Origin: Caballeronia glathei
GTDB lineage: Bacteria > Pseudomonadota > Gammaproteobacteria > Burkholderiales > Burkholderiaceae
Direction: 5' to 3'
Length of the DNA stretch: 64,000 nt
NCBI RefSeq assembly: GCF_000698595.1
Contig: NZ_JFHC01000009.1
Coordinates: 62,001-126,000 of the forward strand
The notes beneath the pieces are model-generated. The model did no database searches. It was not told the DNA's origin and was given only the letters and a program-made list of their open reading frames with translations. Position numbers and translations under genes: made by a program. Of this stretch, positions 18,250 through 27,148 are shown piece by piece (position 1 is the first letter of the stretch; each line of letters starts with the position of its first letter).

Positions 18250-20331
18250 TCACGATGCCGGCTCCCGCCCGGGCGGATGCGCCGCGCCCGGAAACAGCGA
18301 CAGCCGCATGCCGACGAGCGCATGCAGCGCGTCGCGGCGCAGCCGGCGCGACATGGAGGCGGGCTGCGCGCCTTCTGCCGCTGCCGCTTCGCCCCATTTC
18401 ACGACGCGCTCGAGTGCCGTGTCGATGGCCGTCTCGAGGCTCGCGGGCACCGGCTGGCGATCGCTGCGCGCAAGGCAGCGCTGGAAATACACGCGCACCT
18501 CGTCGAGCACGCGCTCGAGCGCGGCGAACTCGTCGGCGCCGAGGCGGCGGCGCAGGCGCCGCAGGTCGAGCGCATTGAACGCGACGCGCAGGTCGCGAAA
18601 GCTCTCGACGGGCGTATGCCGCGTGTCGCCCGTCGCGGCGACGCGCGGCAGGATCTGCAGCAGGCGGTCGAGCATGCGGGCGGTCAGGTTGCGCTGGTCC
18701 GCGACGGGCCGCGTCGACGCGCTCAGCACCACGTCGTGCCAGCTCGAGCGGATGAGCCGCGCGGCCGCGAACTCGGCGCCGAACGGGCGCGTGACGCGGG
18801 TCCACACGAACGCGAACAGCAGGCCCGCGGGACCCGCCAGGTTGCCGTTGACGAACGTGAGGAAGTTCGCGTCGTAGGTGCCCTGGATGCTGAGGAAGGT
18901 CGCCGTGTTGACGGCCGTGAGCATGGTGGCGAGGCTGTACTGCGGCCGCGGAATCAGGCTGCCGATCACGATGAACGGCACGGCGAAGAACAGCACGAGC
19001 ATCGGGAAATCATGCACCGTCGGCAGGATGACGAAGAGGTAGAGACCCGCCAGCACCACCGAGAGGCACGTGTAGACGAAGAACGTGAACACCTGCGGGG
19101 CGGGCTCGTCGAGCGCGGCGAAGAAGCAGACGGCCACCGCCGCGAGCGTCACCGCGCCCGCGCCGTCGTTCCAGCCCGATGCGATCCAGATGCACATCGA
19201 GACGAAGATCGCTCCCCCCGCCGATGCCGCCGAGAAGAGCAGCATGCCGCGGTCGAAATACTGTTCCGTGCCGCCGAGGCGCCAGTGGCGGTAGCGCGGC
19301 GTCCAGCTGCCTTTCTCCTGCGTGATGATCACGCGCAGCGTGCGGCAGTCCTGCCACACGTCCACCACCTGCTTCAGGCGCCAGAGCGCGCTCGAAAGCA
19401 GCACGCCATCCCAGGCCGCGAGTTCGTCCGGGCCGGGCTGCATGTCCGCGATGCGCTGGCGCAGGTCGTCCGCGACGGGCTCGGGCGTGTCGTCGGTCGG
19501 CAGCGGGGCGTTGAACCACGCGACGATATCGGCGAGCAGCGCCTCGAACGGGGCAGGCAGCGGACGCCCTGTGCTGGCGAGCGCGACGAGCGGGTCGCCG
19601 AGCGCGGACATCAGCGGCAGCAGCAACTGCATGCGACCGCGCAGCTCGCGGGCGCGCGCGACGATGTCGGGCCGCGTGTGGTCGTAGGCGAGCTGGCTCA
19701 GCAGGAGCTCGAGGCCGTTGATCGTCGTGGCGAGCCGCTGCCGGCAGGCCGCCAGCGTCGCGCCGCCGATCCGGCCGGCGAGCGTCTCCTTCGCATAGAG
19801 CGCGGCGTCGCGGAACCAGGCGTCGGTGCGCGCGACGATGGTCGGCGCGAGGCGGCTCGGAAACACGGCGCTGCCCACCACGCTCGCGCAGACGATGCCG
19901 AGCAGGATCTCCTCGGTGCGCGTCAGGGCGAGGTCGAAGACGCCCGCCGGATTCAGGACGGCAGGCAGCGCGATCAGCGGCATGGTGTAGCCCGCGAGCA
20001 TGAACGCGTAGCTGCGCGCGCTGCGGTCGTTGATCGCGAGAAAGAGCAGGGTGGAGGTCCACAACGCGACGACCGCGGCGAAGATATACGGCGACTCCAC
20101 GAACGGCGGCACGAACAGCACTGCGGCCGCCGCGCCGAGCATCGTGCCGGCCGCGCGGTAGAGCGCCTTCGAACGCGTCGCGCCGACGAACGGGTTCGAC
20201 ACGATATAGACCGTCGCCATGGCCCAGTAGGGGCGCGGCAATTCGAGCTTGAGGCCGATGTAAAGCGCGAGCATCGCCGCGGCGAAGGTCTTCACCGAAA
20301 AGAGCCATTCGCGCGCGGTGGGGTAGATCAA
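18250..20331 (-). CDS. FUSC family inner membrane efflux protein (AaeB-like aromatic acid exporter)
   Basis: About 693 residues with the two-block layout of the family: N-terminal membrane helices from PTAREWLFSVKTFAAAMLAL to about residue 165, a cytoplasmic helical domain, and a second membrane block beginning near MLLFSAASAGGAIFVSMCIW. PYWAMATVYIVSNPFVGATR is the conserved loop of the first block. Homologues export p-hydroxybenzoate and other aromatic acids or fusaric acid; the substrate here is inferred only by family. The best start is TTG 20331, which overlaps the MarR stop as TTGA and gives the N-terminus usual for the family; a GTG at 20295 is the alternative. Confidence 0.9.
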   Translation of the reverse strand: MIYPTAREWLFSVKTFAAAMLALYIGLKLELPRPYWAMATVYIVSNPFVGATRSKALYRAAGTMLGAAAAVLFVPPFVESPYIFAAVVALWTSTLLFLAINDRSARSYAFMLAGYTMPLIALPAVLNPAGVFDLALTRTEEILLGIVCASVVGSAVFPSRLAPTIVARTDAWFRDAALYAKETLAGRIGGATLAACRQRLATTINGLELLLSQLAYDHTRPDIVARARELRGRMQLLLPLMSALGDPLVALASTGRPLPAPFEALLADIVAWFNAPLPTDDTPEPVADDLRQRIADMQPGPDELAAWDGVLLSSALWRLKQVVDVWQDCRTLRVIITQEKGSWTPRYRHWRLGGTEQYFDRGMLLFSAASAGGAIFVSMCIWIASGWNDGAGAVTLAAVAVCFFAALDEPAPQVFTFFVYTCLSVVLAGLYLFVILPTVHDFPMLVLFFAVPFIVIGSLIPRPQYSLATMLTAVNTATFLSIQGTYDANFLTFVNGNLAGPAGLLFAFVWTRVTRPFGAEFAAARLIRSSWHDVVLSASTRPVADQRNLTARMLDRLLQILPRVAATGDTRHTPVESFRDLRVAFNALDLRRLRRRLGADEFAALERVLDEVRVYFQRCLARSDRQPVPASLETAIDTALERVVKWGEAAAAEGAQPASMSRRLRRDALHALVGMRLSLFPGAAHPPGREPAS

Positions 20332-20819
20332 GATGCGTCTGCCGGCGTCTTCCGCGCTCCGGCACCGGAGGGCGGGGCGCTGCCAGCGGCATGCGACGCG
20401 TGAAACGCGCTCAGCACGCGCAGGGTCGTTTCGAGTTCGTCGCGCGTGAAGCCTTCGAGCACCTTCGAGCGCAGGCCGACGAGCTGCGCTTCGACCTTCG
20501 AGGTGACGGCGCGGCCTTCGTCGGTGAGGGAGATGATCTTCGCGCGGCGGTCGTCGGGGTCTTCTTCGCGGCGCACGAGGTTCGCCGCGCACAGCTGATC
20601 GAGCAGACGCACGAGCGACGGCCCTTCGATGCTCACCATTTCCGCGAGCACCACCTGGCGCACCGGCTCGCCGAGTCTTCCGGCGACGAGCAGCGGCGTG
20701 GCGCAGGCTTCCGAGACGTTATGCGAGGCGAGCACGCTGTGGCTCGCACGGCGCCACTTGCGCGAGGCGATGACTAGAGCGGTGCTGACCGAGCGGCGCA
20801 GCGATTCGAGCGTTGACAT
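20328..20819 (-). CDS. MarR family transcriptional regulator of the FUSC efflux operon
   Basis: About 163 residues from ATG 20819 (166 from ATG 20828). The winged helix runs from about residue 45 to 110: VSEACATPLLVAGRLGEPV, then the recognition helix region SIEGPSLVRLLDQLCAANLV and the wing RREEDPDDRRAKIISLTDEG, which is the standard MarR DxRxx signature. MarR proteins bind small phenolic ligands and release DNA, and this one is the first gene of the operon whose pump could export such compounds. No ribosome site precedes either ATG; see the promoter entry, which suggests an almost leaderless message. Confidence 0.92.
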   Translation of the reverse strand: MSTLESLRRSVSTALVIASRKWRRASHSVLASHNVSEACATPLLVAGRLGEPVRQVVLAEMVSIEGPSLVRLLDQLCAANLVRREEDPDDRRAKIISLTDEGRAVTSKVEAQLVGLRSKVLEGFTRDELETTLRVLSAFHASHAAGSAPPSGAGARKTPADAS

Positions 20820-20828
20820 GCCGCGCAT

Positions 20829-20856
20829 TGTATAGGCGTCAAATATTCGTTAGCAA
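20829..20856 (-). promoter_or_regulatory. Predicted sigma-70 promoter of the marR efflux operon, with overlapping dyad
   Basis: On the minus strand: -35 TTGCTA (20851-20856), a 16-base spacer, and -10 TATACA (20829-20834). The transcription start expected 6-8 bases later falls within a few bases of ATG 20819. A short dyad TAGC-AA-GCTA (20851-20860) overlaps the -35 and could be a half of a MarR operator. Read by eye; no start has been mapped. Confidence 0.5.
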
Positions 20857-20934
20857 GCTATGCATGCGCAGGTGGAAGGTGCGTGAAAGGACGCTGCGTA
20901 CACCATGGACATGAGTCGGCGGGCGCGATCGCGC

Positions 20935-20972
20935 AAGCGGCCGGCCGGGAAAACATCCCCGGCCGGCCGCTT
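20935..20972 (-). terminator. Strong GC-rich hairpin downstream of the second DUF4148 gene
   Basis: A perfect 15-bp stem, AAGCGGCCGGCCGGG with its complement, around the eight-base loop 20950-20957. It lies 47 bases after the DUF4148 stop on the minus strand. No uninterrupted T run follows in either direction, so it may end or stabilise the transcript without acting as a textbook intrinsic terminator. Confidence 0.6.
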
Positions 20973-21018
20973 GTGTTGCTTGTGCTTGTGCATCGACGTC
21001 TGGTCGATGCGCTACCGC

Positions 21019-21333
21019 TTACGGACGCTGAAAGTCGGGGCGTGCCGGGAAGCCGGGCGTCGCAATGGAGCCGGCACCCGCTGCCGACGAACCCTCAGCC
21101 ACGCCGCCATACCCGGACGTCGCGCCGTTTTGCGCGGCCACGCGTTGCTCCGCGGCGAGGATGTTCTTCGGATACTGCGTCTGGTCGCTCGACGGGTCGT
21201 AGCCGGCCTTCTCGAGTTGCACGAGTTCGGCGCGGACCTGCGCGCGGGTGAGAGGCTGGTTCGACTGGGCGAACGAGATAGCGGGAACCGCGATGGCGGC
21301 GGCAAGTGCAACGGCTTGAATAAGTGCTTTCAT
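21019..21333 (-). CDS. DUF4148 family small exported protein (second copy)
   Basis: A 104-residue protein with signal peptide MKALIQAVALAAAIAVPAIS and cut after SFA. The core LTRAQVRAELVQLEKAGYDP is nearly the same as in the protein encoded at 4494-4778, then QYPKNILAAEQRVAAQNG and a Gly/Ala-rich tail. ATG 21333 begins the signal peptide; the 20 extra codons upstream in the same frame are not conserved. It has its own hairpin at 20935-20972 and so is likely a single-gene transcript. Confidence 0.88.
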   Translation of the reverse strand: MKALIQAVALAAAIAVPAISFAQSNQPLTRAQVRAELVQLEKAGYDPSSDQTQYPKNILAAEQRVAAQNGATSGYGGVAEGSSAAGAGSIATPGFPARPDFQRP

Positions 21334-21546
21334 GATGGACCTCGACTGACTTGGTTTGACGCGGACGTTTGTGTTCGCGCTTTGGTGACTCAAGTCTAGG
21401 TGCGAGGGCTCTTTTGATTAAGTATGTTGCGAACAAGGGATAATTGTCGAATTAGGTGTAAACCCTAATCGATTCTGATGCAGGTGCGGTCCGGCCCGCG
21501 CTTTCGGTTTGCAAGGAGGCGCCCGACGCCGCCCGGGAGCGCGCTG

Positions 21547-22398
21547 CTAGGCATTCACTTCGGCCCGCAGGAAATCGACGAGCGAGCGCTGAAGCGCGTT
21601 GAGCATCCCGCCCGAGGTCACGAGCGCAAGTTCCGTGGGCGGCAGTTCCGGCAGCCCGGTGCACAGCCGGTGTTCGGGCAGCACGGCGGTCGTGGGCAGC
21701 ACCGAAATGCCCAGTCCCGAGGAAACCGCGGCCTGAATGCCCGTCAGGCTCTGGCTGCCGAACGCGATGCGCCAGCGCCGGTGCGCCTTGTCGAGGCTGC
21801 GGATCGCGCGCTGCCGGTACACGCAGCCCTGCGGAAAGAGGGCGAGCGGGATCGGCTCGTCCGTGCGTTCTTCGGACACGTCCGCGTTGTCGCCGCGCAC
21901 CCAGACGAGCGATTCCGGCCAGGACGCGACGCACTCGCCGCTGCCCGGCTCGCGCTTGATGAGGGCGATCTCGATCTCCCCGGACGACAGCTTGCGCTGC
22001 AAGTCAGTGCTCATGCCGGCGACGGTCTCCAGCCGCACGCCGGGCTTCGCCTTGACGAAGCCGGACAGCATCGTCGACATGCGCCGCGCGTCGAAGTCCT
22101 CCGGCACGCCGATGCGCACGGGCATGAGCTTCACGTCGCTCGCGAGCGCGTCCTGCGCCTCCTGCGAAAGCGCGAGCAGCCGCCGCGCATATTGCGAAAG
22201 CAGCTCGCCGTGCTCCGTCGGGGTAACCTGATTGCCCGCGCGGTCGCGCGAAAGCAGCGTGCGGCCGACGGCTTCCTCCAGCTTGCGCACCTGCTGGCTA
22301 ACGGTGGATTGCGTGCGGTGCACGCGCTCGGCGGCGCGCGTGAAGCTGCCTTCGTCGACGACGCAGATAAGCGTATTGAGCAATTCGAGATCAAGCAT
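21547..22398 (-). CDS. LysR family transcriptional regulator
   Basis: A 283-residue LysR protein. The winged helix-turn-helix is at residues 1-65 (LELLNTLICVVDEGSFTRAA, then RTQSTVSQQVRKLEEAVGRT) and the periplasmic-binding-like effector domain follows from about residue 90 (MPVRIGVPEDFDARRMSTML). It is divergent from the HAD dehalogenase gene across a 125-base AT-rich gap, the usual arrangement for a LysR protein and its target, so it probably controls that gene and the aldolase. The effector is unknown. Confidence 0.92.
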   Translation of the reverse strand: MLDLELLNTLICVVDEGSFTRAAERVHRTQSTVSQQVRKLEEAVGRTLLSRDRAGNQVTPTEHGELLSQYARRLLALSQEAQDALASDVKLMPVRIGVPEDFDARRMSTMLSGFVKAKPGVRLETVAGMSTDLQRKLSSGEIEIALIKREPGSGECVASWPESLVWVRGDNADVSEERTDEPIPLALFPQGCVYRQRAIRSLDKAHRRWRIAFGSQSLTGIQAAVSSGLGISVLPTTAVLPEHRLCTGLPELPPTELALVTSGGMLNALQRSLVDFLRAEVNA

Positions 22399-22523
22399 GA
22401 CGGGCTCGCACCGATGGTTATTCGATATTCAACTGCGACTTAGAGTTTAATTTAATTTTCAAATATTGACCGGAGAAATTAATCTGGGGGCACGGCAAAC
22501 CACAATTCGATTTTGGAGGACGT

Positions 22524-23228
22524 ATGTCACTTTTTCACACCGCGCGGCCGCGATGGCTCACGTTTGATTGCTACGGCACGCTGATCCAGTGGGACGAGGG
22601 GTTGCAGGCAGCCGTGCGCGAGATTCTGGCGACGAAGGGCGGCAGCGACGTCGATCCGGCGAAGCTCATCGCCGTCTACGACCACCACGAACATGCGCTC
22701 GAGCAGACACCGCCGCACCGGTCGTTTCGCACGGTGGCGGGAGAGGGCCTGCAGCTTGCGCTGACCGAACTCGGCCTGCCGAGCGAACCCGGCGACGCCG
22801 ACGTGCTGACCGGCCGCATCTCCGCGATGCCGCCGTTTCCCGAAGTGGTCGAAACGCTGCGGCAACTGAAGGAAGAGGGCTATCGGCTGTGCATCGTGTC
22901 CAATACGGACGATGACGTCATCGCGGGCAATGTCGCGCAGCTCGGCGGCTACATCGACCGCGTGATTACCGCCCAGCAGGCGGGCGCGTACAAGCCCGCG
23001 CGAAAATTGTTCGATTACGCTCACGAACAGCTTGGCGTGACGAAGGACGAAGTCGTGCACATTTGCGCGAGTCCGCATCTGGATCATGCGGCGGCGCGCG
23101 ATATCGGCTTTCGCTGCGTGTGGATCGATCGCGGGACCGGGCGCACGCTTTTGCCCGACTACACGCCCGATGCCACGCTCACGACGCTCGACGGCGTGCC
23201 GCCGCTGTTCGCTTCGCTCGGCTGGTAA
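22524..23228 (+). CDS. HAD superfamily hydrolase, haloacid dehalogenase type II-like
   Basis: A 234-residue HAD protein. Nucleophile D15 in WLTFDCYGTL, S126-N127 in CIVSNTDDD, K157 in AGAYKPARKLF, and the fourth-motif region ASPHLDHAAARDIG. This order matches the 2-haloacid dehalogenase subfamily, which hydrolyses 2-halocarboxylates, though many members act on other organic acids or phosphates. A strong GGAGG ribosome site precedes ATG 22524. It is followed 28 bases later by the aldolase gene and divergent from a LysR regulator, so the three likely form one catabolic unit. Confidence 0.88.
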   Translation: MSLFHTARPRWLTFDCYGTLIQWDEGLQAAVREILATKGGSDVDPAKLIAVYDHHEHALEQTPPHRSFRTVAGEGLQLALTELGLPSEPGDADVLTGRISAMPPFPEVVETLRQLKEEGYRLCIVSNTDDDVIAGNVAQLGGYIDRVITAQQAGAYKPARKLFDYAHEQLGVTKDEVVHICASPHLDHAAARDIGFRCVWIDRGTGRTLLPDYTPDATLTTLDGVPPLFASLGW

Positions 23229-23256
23229 CCGCCGGTCACTTTCGAGGACAACGATC

Positions 23257-24045
23257 ATGGCGCATACACTCTCGACCACAACGGTCACCAGGCCGTCGCG
23301 TAGCGCGACGCTCGACTCCGACGCCGTCATGGAGGCGCGCCGCGAGCTGGCCGCGTGCTTTCAGCTCGCGGCGCGGCACGGTTTCGAGGAAGGCGTGTGC
23401 AATCATTTTTCTGCCGTCGTGCCGGGGCACGACGATCTCTTCTTCGTGAATCCTTATGGGTACGCGTTTTCGGAGATCACCGCGTCGCGGCTGCTGATCT
23501 GCGATTTCGACGGGCATGTGATCGACGGCGAAGGCAAGCCCGAGGCGACGGCGTTCTATATCCATGCGCGGCTGCACCGGCTGATGCCGCGCGTGAAGGC
23601 CGCGTTCCACACGCACATGCCGAACGCGACGGCGCTCTGTCTGCTGGAGGGGCCGCCGCTCCTGTGGCTCGGACAGACGGCGCTGAAGTTCTACGGGCGC
23701 ACCGCCGTCGACGAGGACTACAACGGTCTTGCACTCGATGAATCCGAGGGCGACCGCATTGCAGGCGCGATGGGCGATGCCGACATCCTGTTCCTCAAGA
23801 ACCATGGGGTGATGGTGGCGGGGGCGAGCATCGCGGAAGCCTGGGACGATCTGTATTACCTGGAGCGCGCGGCGGAAGTGCAGTTGCGGGCGATGAGCGC
23901 GAACCGGCCGCTCAAGCAGGTGCCGCACGATGTGGCGCAGCGCGCTTACGAGCAGATGCGCCTCGGGGACAAGGAAAGCGCTCGCGCGCACCTCGACAGT
24001 GGTATGCGGGAGCTGTGCCGGGAAGGGAATCTGTTTGATCGGTGA
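23257..24045 (+). CDS. Class II aldolase/adducin family protein
   Basis: A 262-residue class II aldolase. The zinc ligands are visible as H118-T-H120 (AAFHTHMPNATAL) and H183 (LKNHGVMVAG), with GVCNHFSAVVPG and the FVNPYGYAFSEITAS phosphate-loop region upstream. Members include fuculose-phosphate aldolase and ribulose-phosphate epimerases, and many are unassigned; here the substrate is unknown. GAGGA precedes ATG 23257. Coupled with the HAD hydrolase upstream, it suggests breakdown of a hydroxy or sugar acid. Confidence 0.88.
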   Translation: MAHTLSTTTVTRPSRSATLDSDAVMEARRELAACFQLAARHGFEEGVCNHFSAVVPGHDDLFFVNPYGYAFSEITASRLLICDFDGHVIDGEGKPEATAFYIHARLHRLMPRVKAAFHTHMPNATALCLLEGPPLLWLGQTALKFYGRTAVDEDYNGLALDESEGDRIAGAMGDADILFLKNHGVMVAGASIAEAWDDLYYLERAAEVQLRAMSANRPLKQVPHDVAQRAYEQMRLGDKESARAHLDSGMRELCREGNLFDR

Positions 24046-24090
24046 GAGTTCGGTGGTGTGTTGCTGGGGCTTGGACGGGGTGTTTACACC

Positions 24091-24798
24091 GTCTGATGCG
24101 CTTGCGCTCCTATGAAACTTGCTTTGATATTGGTTTATTTACTTCGCCCCTGTGCGGGGCGGCAGTTACTTTCTTTGCTGCTGCAAAGAAAGTAACCAAA
24201 GAAAGCAGCTATGGGCTCAGCGGTGTTAGGACGTGACCACGTTTGAGTGTTGCAGAGTGGCCCTACCGCCGGAGTGTCCACCTCTGTATGTTGAGCGGAT
24301 GGGTACGCGGACCCACTGCGTCGTCGCACTTTCAAGCGAAGTGGTAAGGCAGTCATTCATCCGTCTCGGCACTACGTGCCCGACGTAACGTTCGCAAGGC
24401 GGTACGACACGCACTGCGACGTGACGAAGCCCCTCATGCGCAACCGAACGGAGCGCCTTGGTATTCGCGGCCGAAAAGCGAAGCGATTGGTTGTAGTAGA
24501 CCTTGCGTCGGAGCGAAGCGAGGACGGATGAATGACTGCCTTACCACTTCGTTTAGCGGTGCGATGACACAGTGGGTCCGCGTACCAAGTCCGGTGACTG
24601 CATGGCGGCGACACTCCCACGGTCGGGCCACTCTGCAACACTCAAACATGGTCACGTCCTAACGCCGCTGACCTAATAGCTGCTTTCTTTGGTTACTTTC
24701 TTTGCAGCAGCAAAGAAAGTGACTGCTGCCCCGCACAGGGGCGAAGCCAATAGACCAATAGCAATGCAAGCTTCATAGGAGCGCAAGCGCATCAGACC
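24091..24798. repeat. 0.7-kb imperfect inverted repeat between convergent genes
   Basis: Two arms of about 275 bases in opposite orientation, 24091-24365 and 24522-24798, flank a 156-base centre. They begin outside with TCTGATGCGCTTGCGCTCC and end inside with GGTAAGGCAGTCATTCATCC, and are similar but not identical. Each arm holds its own hairpin: GTTACTTTCTTTGC-TGCT-GCAAAGAAAGTAAC at 24165-24196 (perfect 14-bp stem) and its mirror at 24692-24723 with one mismatch. Shared blocks include AGGACGTGACCA and GAGTGTTGCAGAGTGGCCC. Similar sequences can be read as a peptide containing TFFAAAKKVTKES on both strands, but I judge this non-coding. The element lies between the aldolase stop and the stop of the gene at 24872, and fills an otherwise empty 826-base gap. 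Confidence 0.85.
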
Positions 24799-24871
24799 GT
24801 TCAAAAAACACCAGCCCCAAGCGCGAGCAGACCCACCAGGAACGAGCGAGGCCACGAGCCGAAACGTGGGA

Positions 24872-25372
24872 TCAGGCCTTGCCTGCTCTGCGAAGGGCTT
24901 TCGCCTGAACGAGCGGATTGAATCCAGGGCTTTGGCGTGTCGCGGCCTCCGGGCGTTCGCGCGAACGAGTGCCCGGCTCGCTGCCTGCCATACCGGAGGA
25001 AAGCTGGCTGAGCAGAGCATCGTCGTCTTCGGCTTCGACAGAAGAAGCGGCAGCGGCATCGGCACTACTGCCCATCAAATGCCCGACCACGGAAAGAAAA
25101 TCCTTCTGCGCTTGACGAAGCGCACGTCCGGGCATCATCGTCAGCACGACGACTTCGTGTACCGAATGATGATCGACGCTGCGTTCGCGAGCCTCCTCGT
25201 GCCAGTCGACATCACGCCCCGCATAAGCGGCAATCACATGCTGCAAAACAGCCGGCGACAGCACCCCGGCGTCATAAAGCGCGATCACCTGCCGCTCCGC
25301 GAGCGAAAAAAGGCTTCCCCGGGCGGTCCGCCCGGGCGCGGCTCCGGCCTTTCTGGAGCCCCGCGCGGCCAT
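24872..25372 (-). CDS. Hypothetical protein, third gene of the sorbosone dehydrogenase-like operon
   Basis: A 166-residue soluble protein. After a basic start (MAARGSRKAGAAPGRTARG) the central part is predicted helical (SLFSLAERQVIALYDAGVLS, PAVLQHVIAAYAGRDVDW, RALRQAQKDFLSVVGHLMG), then an acidic patch EAEDDD and a loose Ser/Arg-rich tail. I do not recognise the family. Its ATG directly abuts the TAA of the dehydrogenase gene, so the two are translated together. The stop lies 73 bases from the inverted repeat. Confidence 0.65.
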   Translation of the reverse strand: MAARGSRKAGAAPGRTARGSLFSLAERQVIALYDAGVLSPAVLQHVIAAYAGRDVDWHEEARERSVDHHSVHEVVVLTMMPGRALRQAQKDFLSVVGHLMGSSADAAAASSVEAEDDDALLSQLSSGMAGSEPGTRSRERPEAATRQSPGFNPLVQAKALRRAGKA

Positions 25373-26731
25373 TTAGGGCTTCCCCGGCGCGACGCGCCAC
25401 ACCGCATTGCCGACATCGTCCGCGACGAGCAGCGCGCCCGTGCGATCCACCGCGACACCGACCGGCCGCCCGAACGCATGCCCGTCGGCGGAGAGGAACC
25501 CCGTCAGCACGTCCTCGGTCGAACCCGACGGCTTGCCGTCCTGAAACGGCACGAACACGACCTTGTAGCCGCTGTGCGGCTTGCGGTTCCACGACCCATG
25601 CTGACCCACGAACGCGCCGTTCCAGTAGCGCGGGGGAAACGCCTTCGCATCGTAGAAGGTGAGCCCGAGCGACGCCGTATGCGCGCCGAGCGCATAGTCC
25701 GGCGCGATCGCCGACTGAACGAGATCGGGACGCTGCGGCTTCACGCGATCGTCGACGTGCTGCCCGAAATAACTATAGGGCCAGCCATAAAACGCGCCGT
25801 CCTTCACCGAAGTCATGTAGTCGGGCACGAGATCGTTGCCCAGTTCGTCGCGCTCGTTGACGACCGTCCACAGCGCGCCGCTTTGCGGCTGCCACGCCAT
25901 GCCGTTCGGATTGCGCAGGCCGGTCGCGAAGAGGCGCGACCGGCGCGTGGCGATGTCCACTTCCAAGATCGCCGCGCGGCCGTTCTCGGCGTCGATGCCG
26001 TTCTCCGCGACGTTGCTGTTCGAGCCGACCGTCACGTACAGACGCTTGCCGTCGCGGCTCGCGATCAGGTTCTTGGTCCAGTGATGGTTGATCGCGCCGG
26101 CGGGCAGGTCGATGACCTTTTCGCCGGGCGACGCGATGCGCGTTGCGCCCTTGCTGTACCCGAAGCGCACGACGGCATCGGTATTCGCCACGTACAGGTC
26201 GTCGCCGACGAGCGCCATGCCGAACGGCGAATGCAGCTTGTCGATGAACACGGTCTTCGTTTCCGCGACACCGTCGCCATCCGCATCGCGCAGCAGGACG
26301 ATGCGGTCCGGGCTCGGCACGGCCGCGCCCGCACGCTTCATGACCATGTTCATCACCCAGCCCTTGATGCCGGCGTTCTCGTCGTGCGGCGCGGGCGCGT
26401 TGCTCTCCGCGACGAGAACGTCGCCATTGGGCAGCGTCGCAATCCAGCGTGGATGATCGAGGCCGGTGGCGAACGCGTTGACCCCGAATCCCGCGGGTGA
26501 AACCGGCATCGCGCCTTCGGGCCACGGCGACGCCGGCGCGATATTCACGGTCGGCATCAGCGACTTCTGCGGCGCGGGCAATTGCGGGTTCGGGCCGAAG
26601 CCGATGGCGCTCTCATCGGCGGCGCGCACGGCGGGTGCGGTAGCTGCGAGCGCGATCGAGCAGGCGGCCGCGAACCGCATGCGTCGTTTCTGGAGCGTGG
26701 AGTGTGTCGGTGATGAACGATGCGCCGTCAA
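25373..26731 (-). CDS. PQQ-dependent sugar dehydrogenase-like protein (L-sorbosone dehydrogenase family)
   Basis: A 452-residue exported six-bladed beta-propeller. Residues 1-38 hold a signal peptide ([18 protein letters not shown]). Blade motifs follow: [78 protein letters not shown], and [20 protein letters not shown] at the end. Members oxidise sugars or aldoses in the periplasm, many with PQQ; use of PQQ here is inferred. The start is TTG 26731, six bases after a clear AGGAG. It sits between a zinc-ribbon gene and a hypothetical gene in one minus-strand unit. An orphan pqqA lies 16 kb away. Confidence 0.85.
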   Translation of the reverse strand: MTAHRSSPTHSTLQKRRMRFAAACSIALAATAPAVRAADESAIGFGPNPQLPAPQKSLMPTVNIAPASPWPEGAMPVSPAGFGVNAFATGLDHPRWIATLPNGDVLVAESNAPAPHDENAGIKGWVMNMVMKRAGAAVPSPDRIVLLRDADGDGVAETKTVFIDKLHSPFGMALVGDDLYVANTDAVVRFGYSKGATRIASPGEKVIDLPAGAINHHWTKNLIASRDGKRLYVTVGSNSNVAENGIDAENGRAAILEVDIATRRSRLFATGLRNPNGMAWQPQSGALWTVVNERDELGNDLVPDYMTSVKDGAFYGWPYSYFGQHVDDRVKPQRPDLVQSAIAPDYALGAHTASLGLTFYDAKAFPPRYWNGAFVGQHGSWNRKPHSGYKVVFVPFQDGKPSGSTEDVLTGFLSADGHAFGRPVGVAVDRTGALLVADDVGNAVWRVAPGKP

Positions 26732-26776
26732 AGTGAACTCCTGTTAATCGGAATGCGGACGGAGTGACCGGTTGCA

Positions 26777-26944
26777 TCAGCCTCCGCCGATGCCCTGGAC
26801 GATCTTGCCAGTACCGCCGCACGTTTCGCAAGTCGCGCCTTCGATGGCTCCGGCGCCATCGCATGCGGGGCAGATGTCCTCGCCGCTGCCGGGCGTGCCG
26901 GGTTCGGCCTCGTCGCCGGGATTGAGTGGAGATTGCTGCGTCAT
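26777..26944 (-). CDS. Small DnaJ-type zinc-ribbon protein
   Basis: A 55-residue protein with two CxxCxGxG-type knuckles: CPACDGAGAIEG and CETCGGTGKI, as in the DnaJ central domain, and a disordered N-terminus. ATG 26944 follows AAAGGAG. It is the first gene of the minus-strand unit with the sugar dehydrogenase-like gene 45 bases downstream. It could act as a zinc-binding chaperone-like accessory; this is inference only. Confidence 0.75.
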   Translation of the reverse strand: MTQQSPLNPGDEAEPGTPGSGEDICPACDGAGAIEGATCETCGGTGKIVQGIGGG

Positions 26945-27148
26945 GATGTGCTCCTTTGCGGGTCGGCAATATTTTCGAAGCGCCCCAGCCGGAGATAGCA
27001 AGCAACGTTCCATGTCGGTCGCCTGCAGTTTTTTCAACGCGCGCAAAGCGCGCATGCCGCGCAGACAGGCTGCACGGAGGCGCACGGGGTGGAACGCGTG
27101 TTGCTGCTATCCAGGTGCGGCGCAAGCCGTGCAACCCAAGGAGGATGT

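Noticed and set aside
22399..22523. LysR T-N11-A box in the gap between the LysR gene and the HAD gene
   Set aside because: The gap is AT-rich, so several weak candidates exist and none is clearly dyadic; not called.
24042..24236. Frame containing TFFAAAKKVTKES, mirrored on the minus strand at 24673-25065
   Set aside because: The same peptide appears from both arms of the inverted repeat, the starts lie in unrelated sequence and there are no ribosome sites. Better explained as non-coding repeat DNA.
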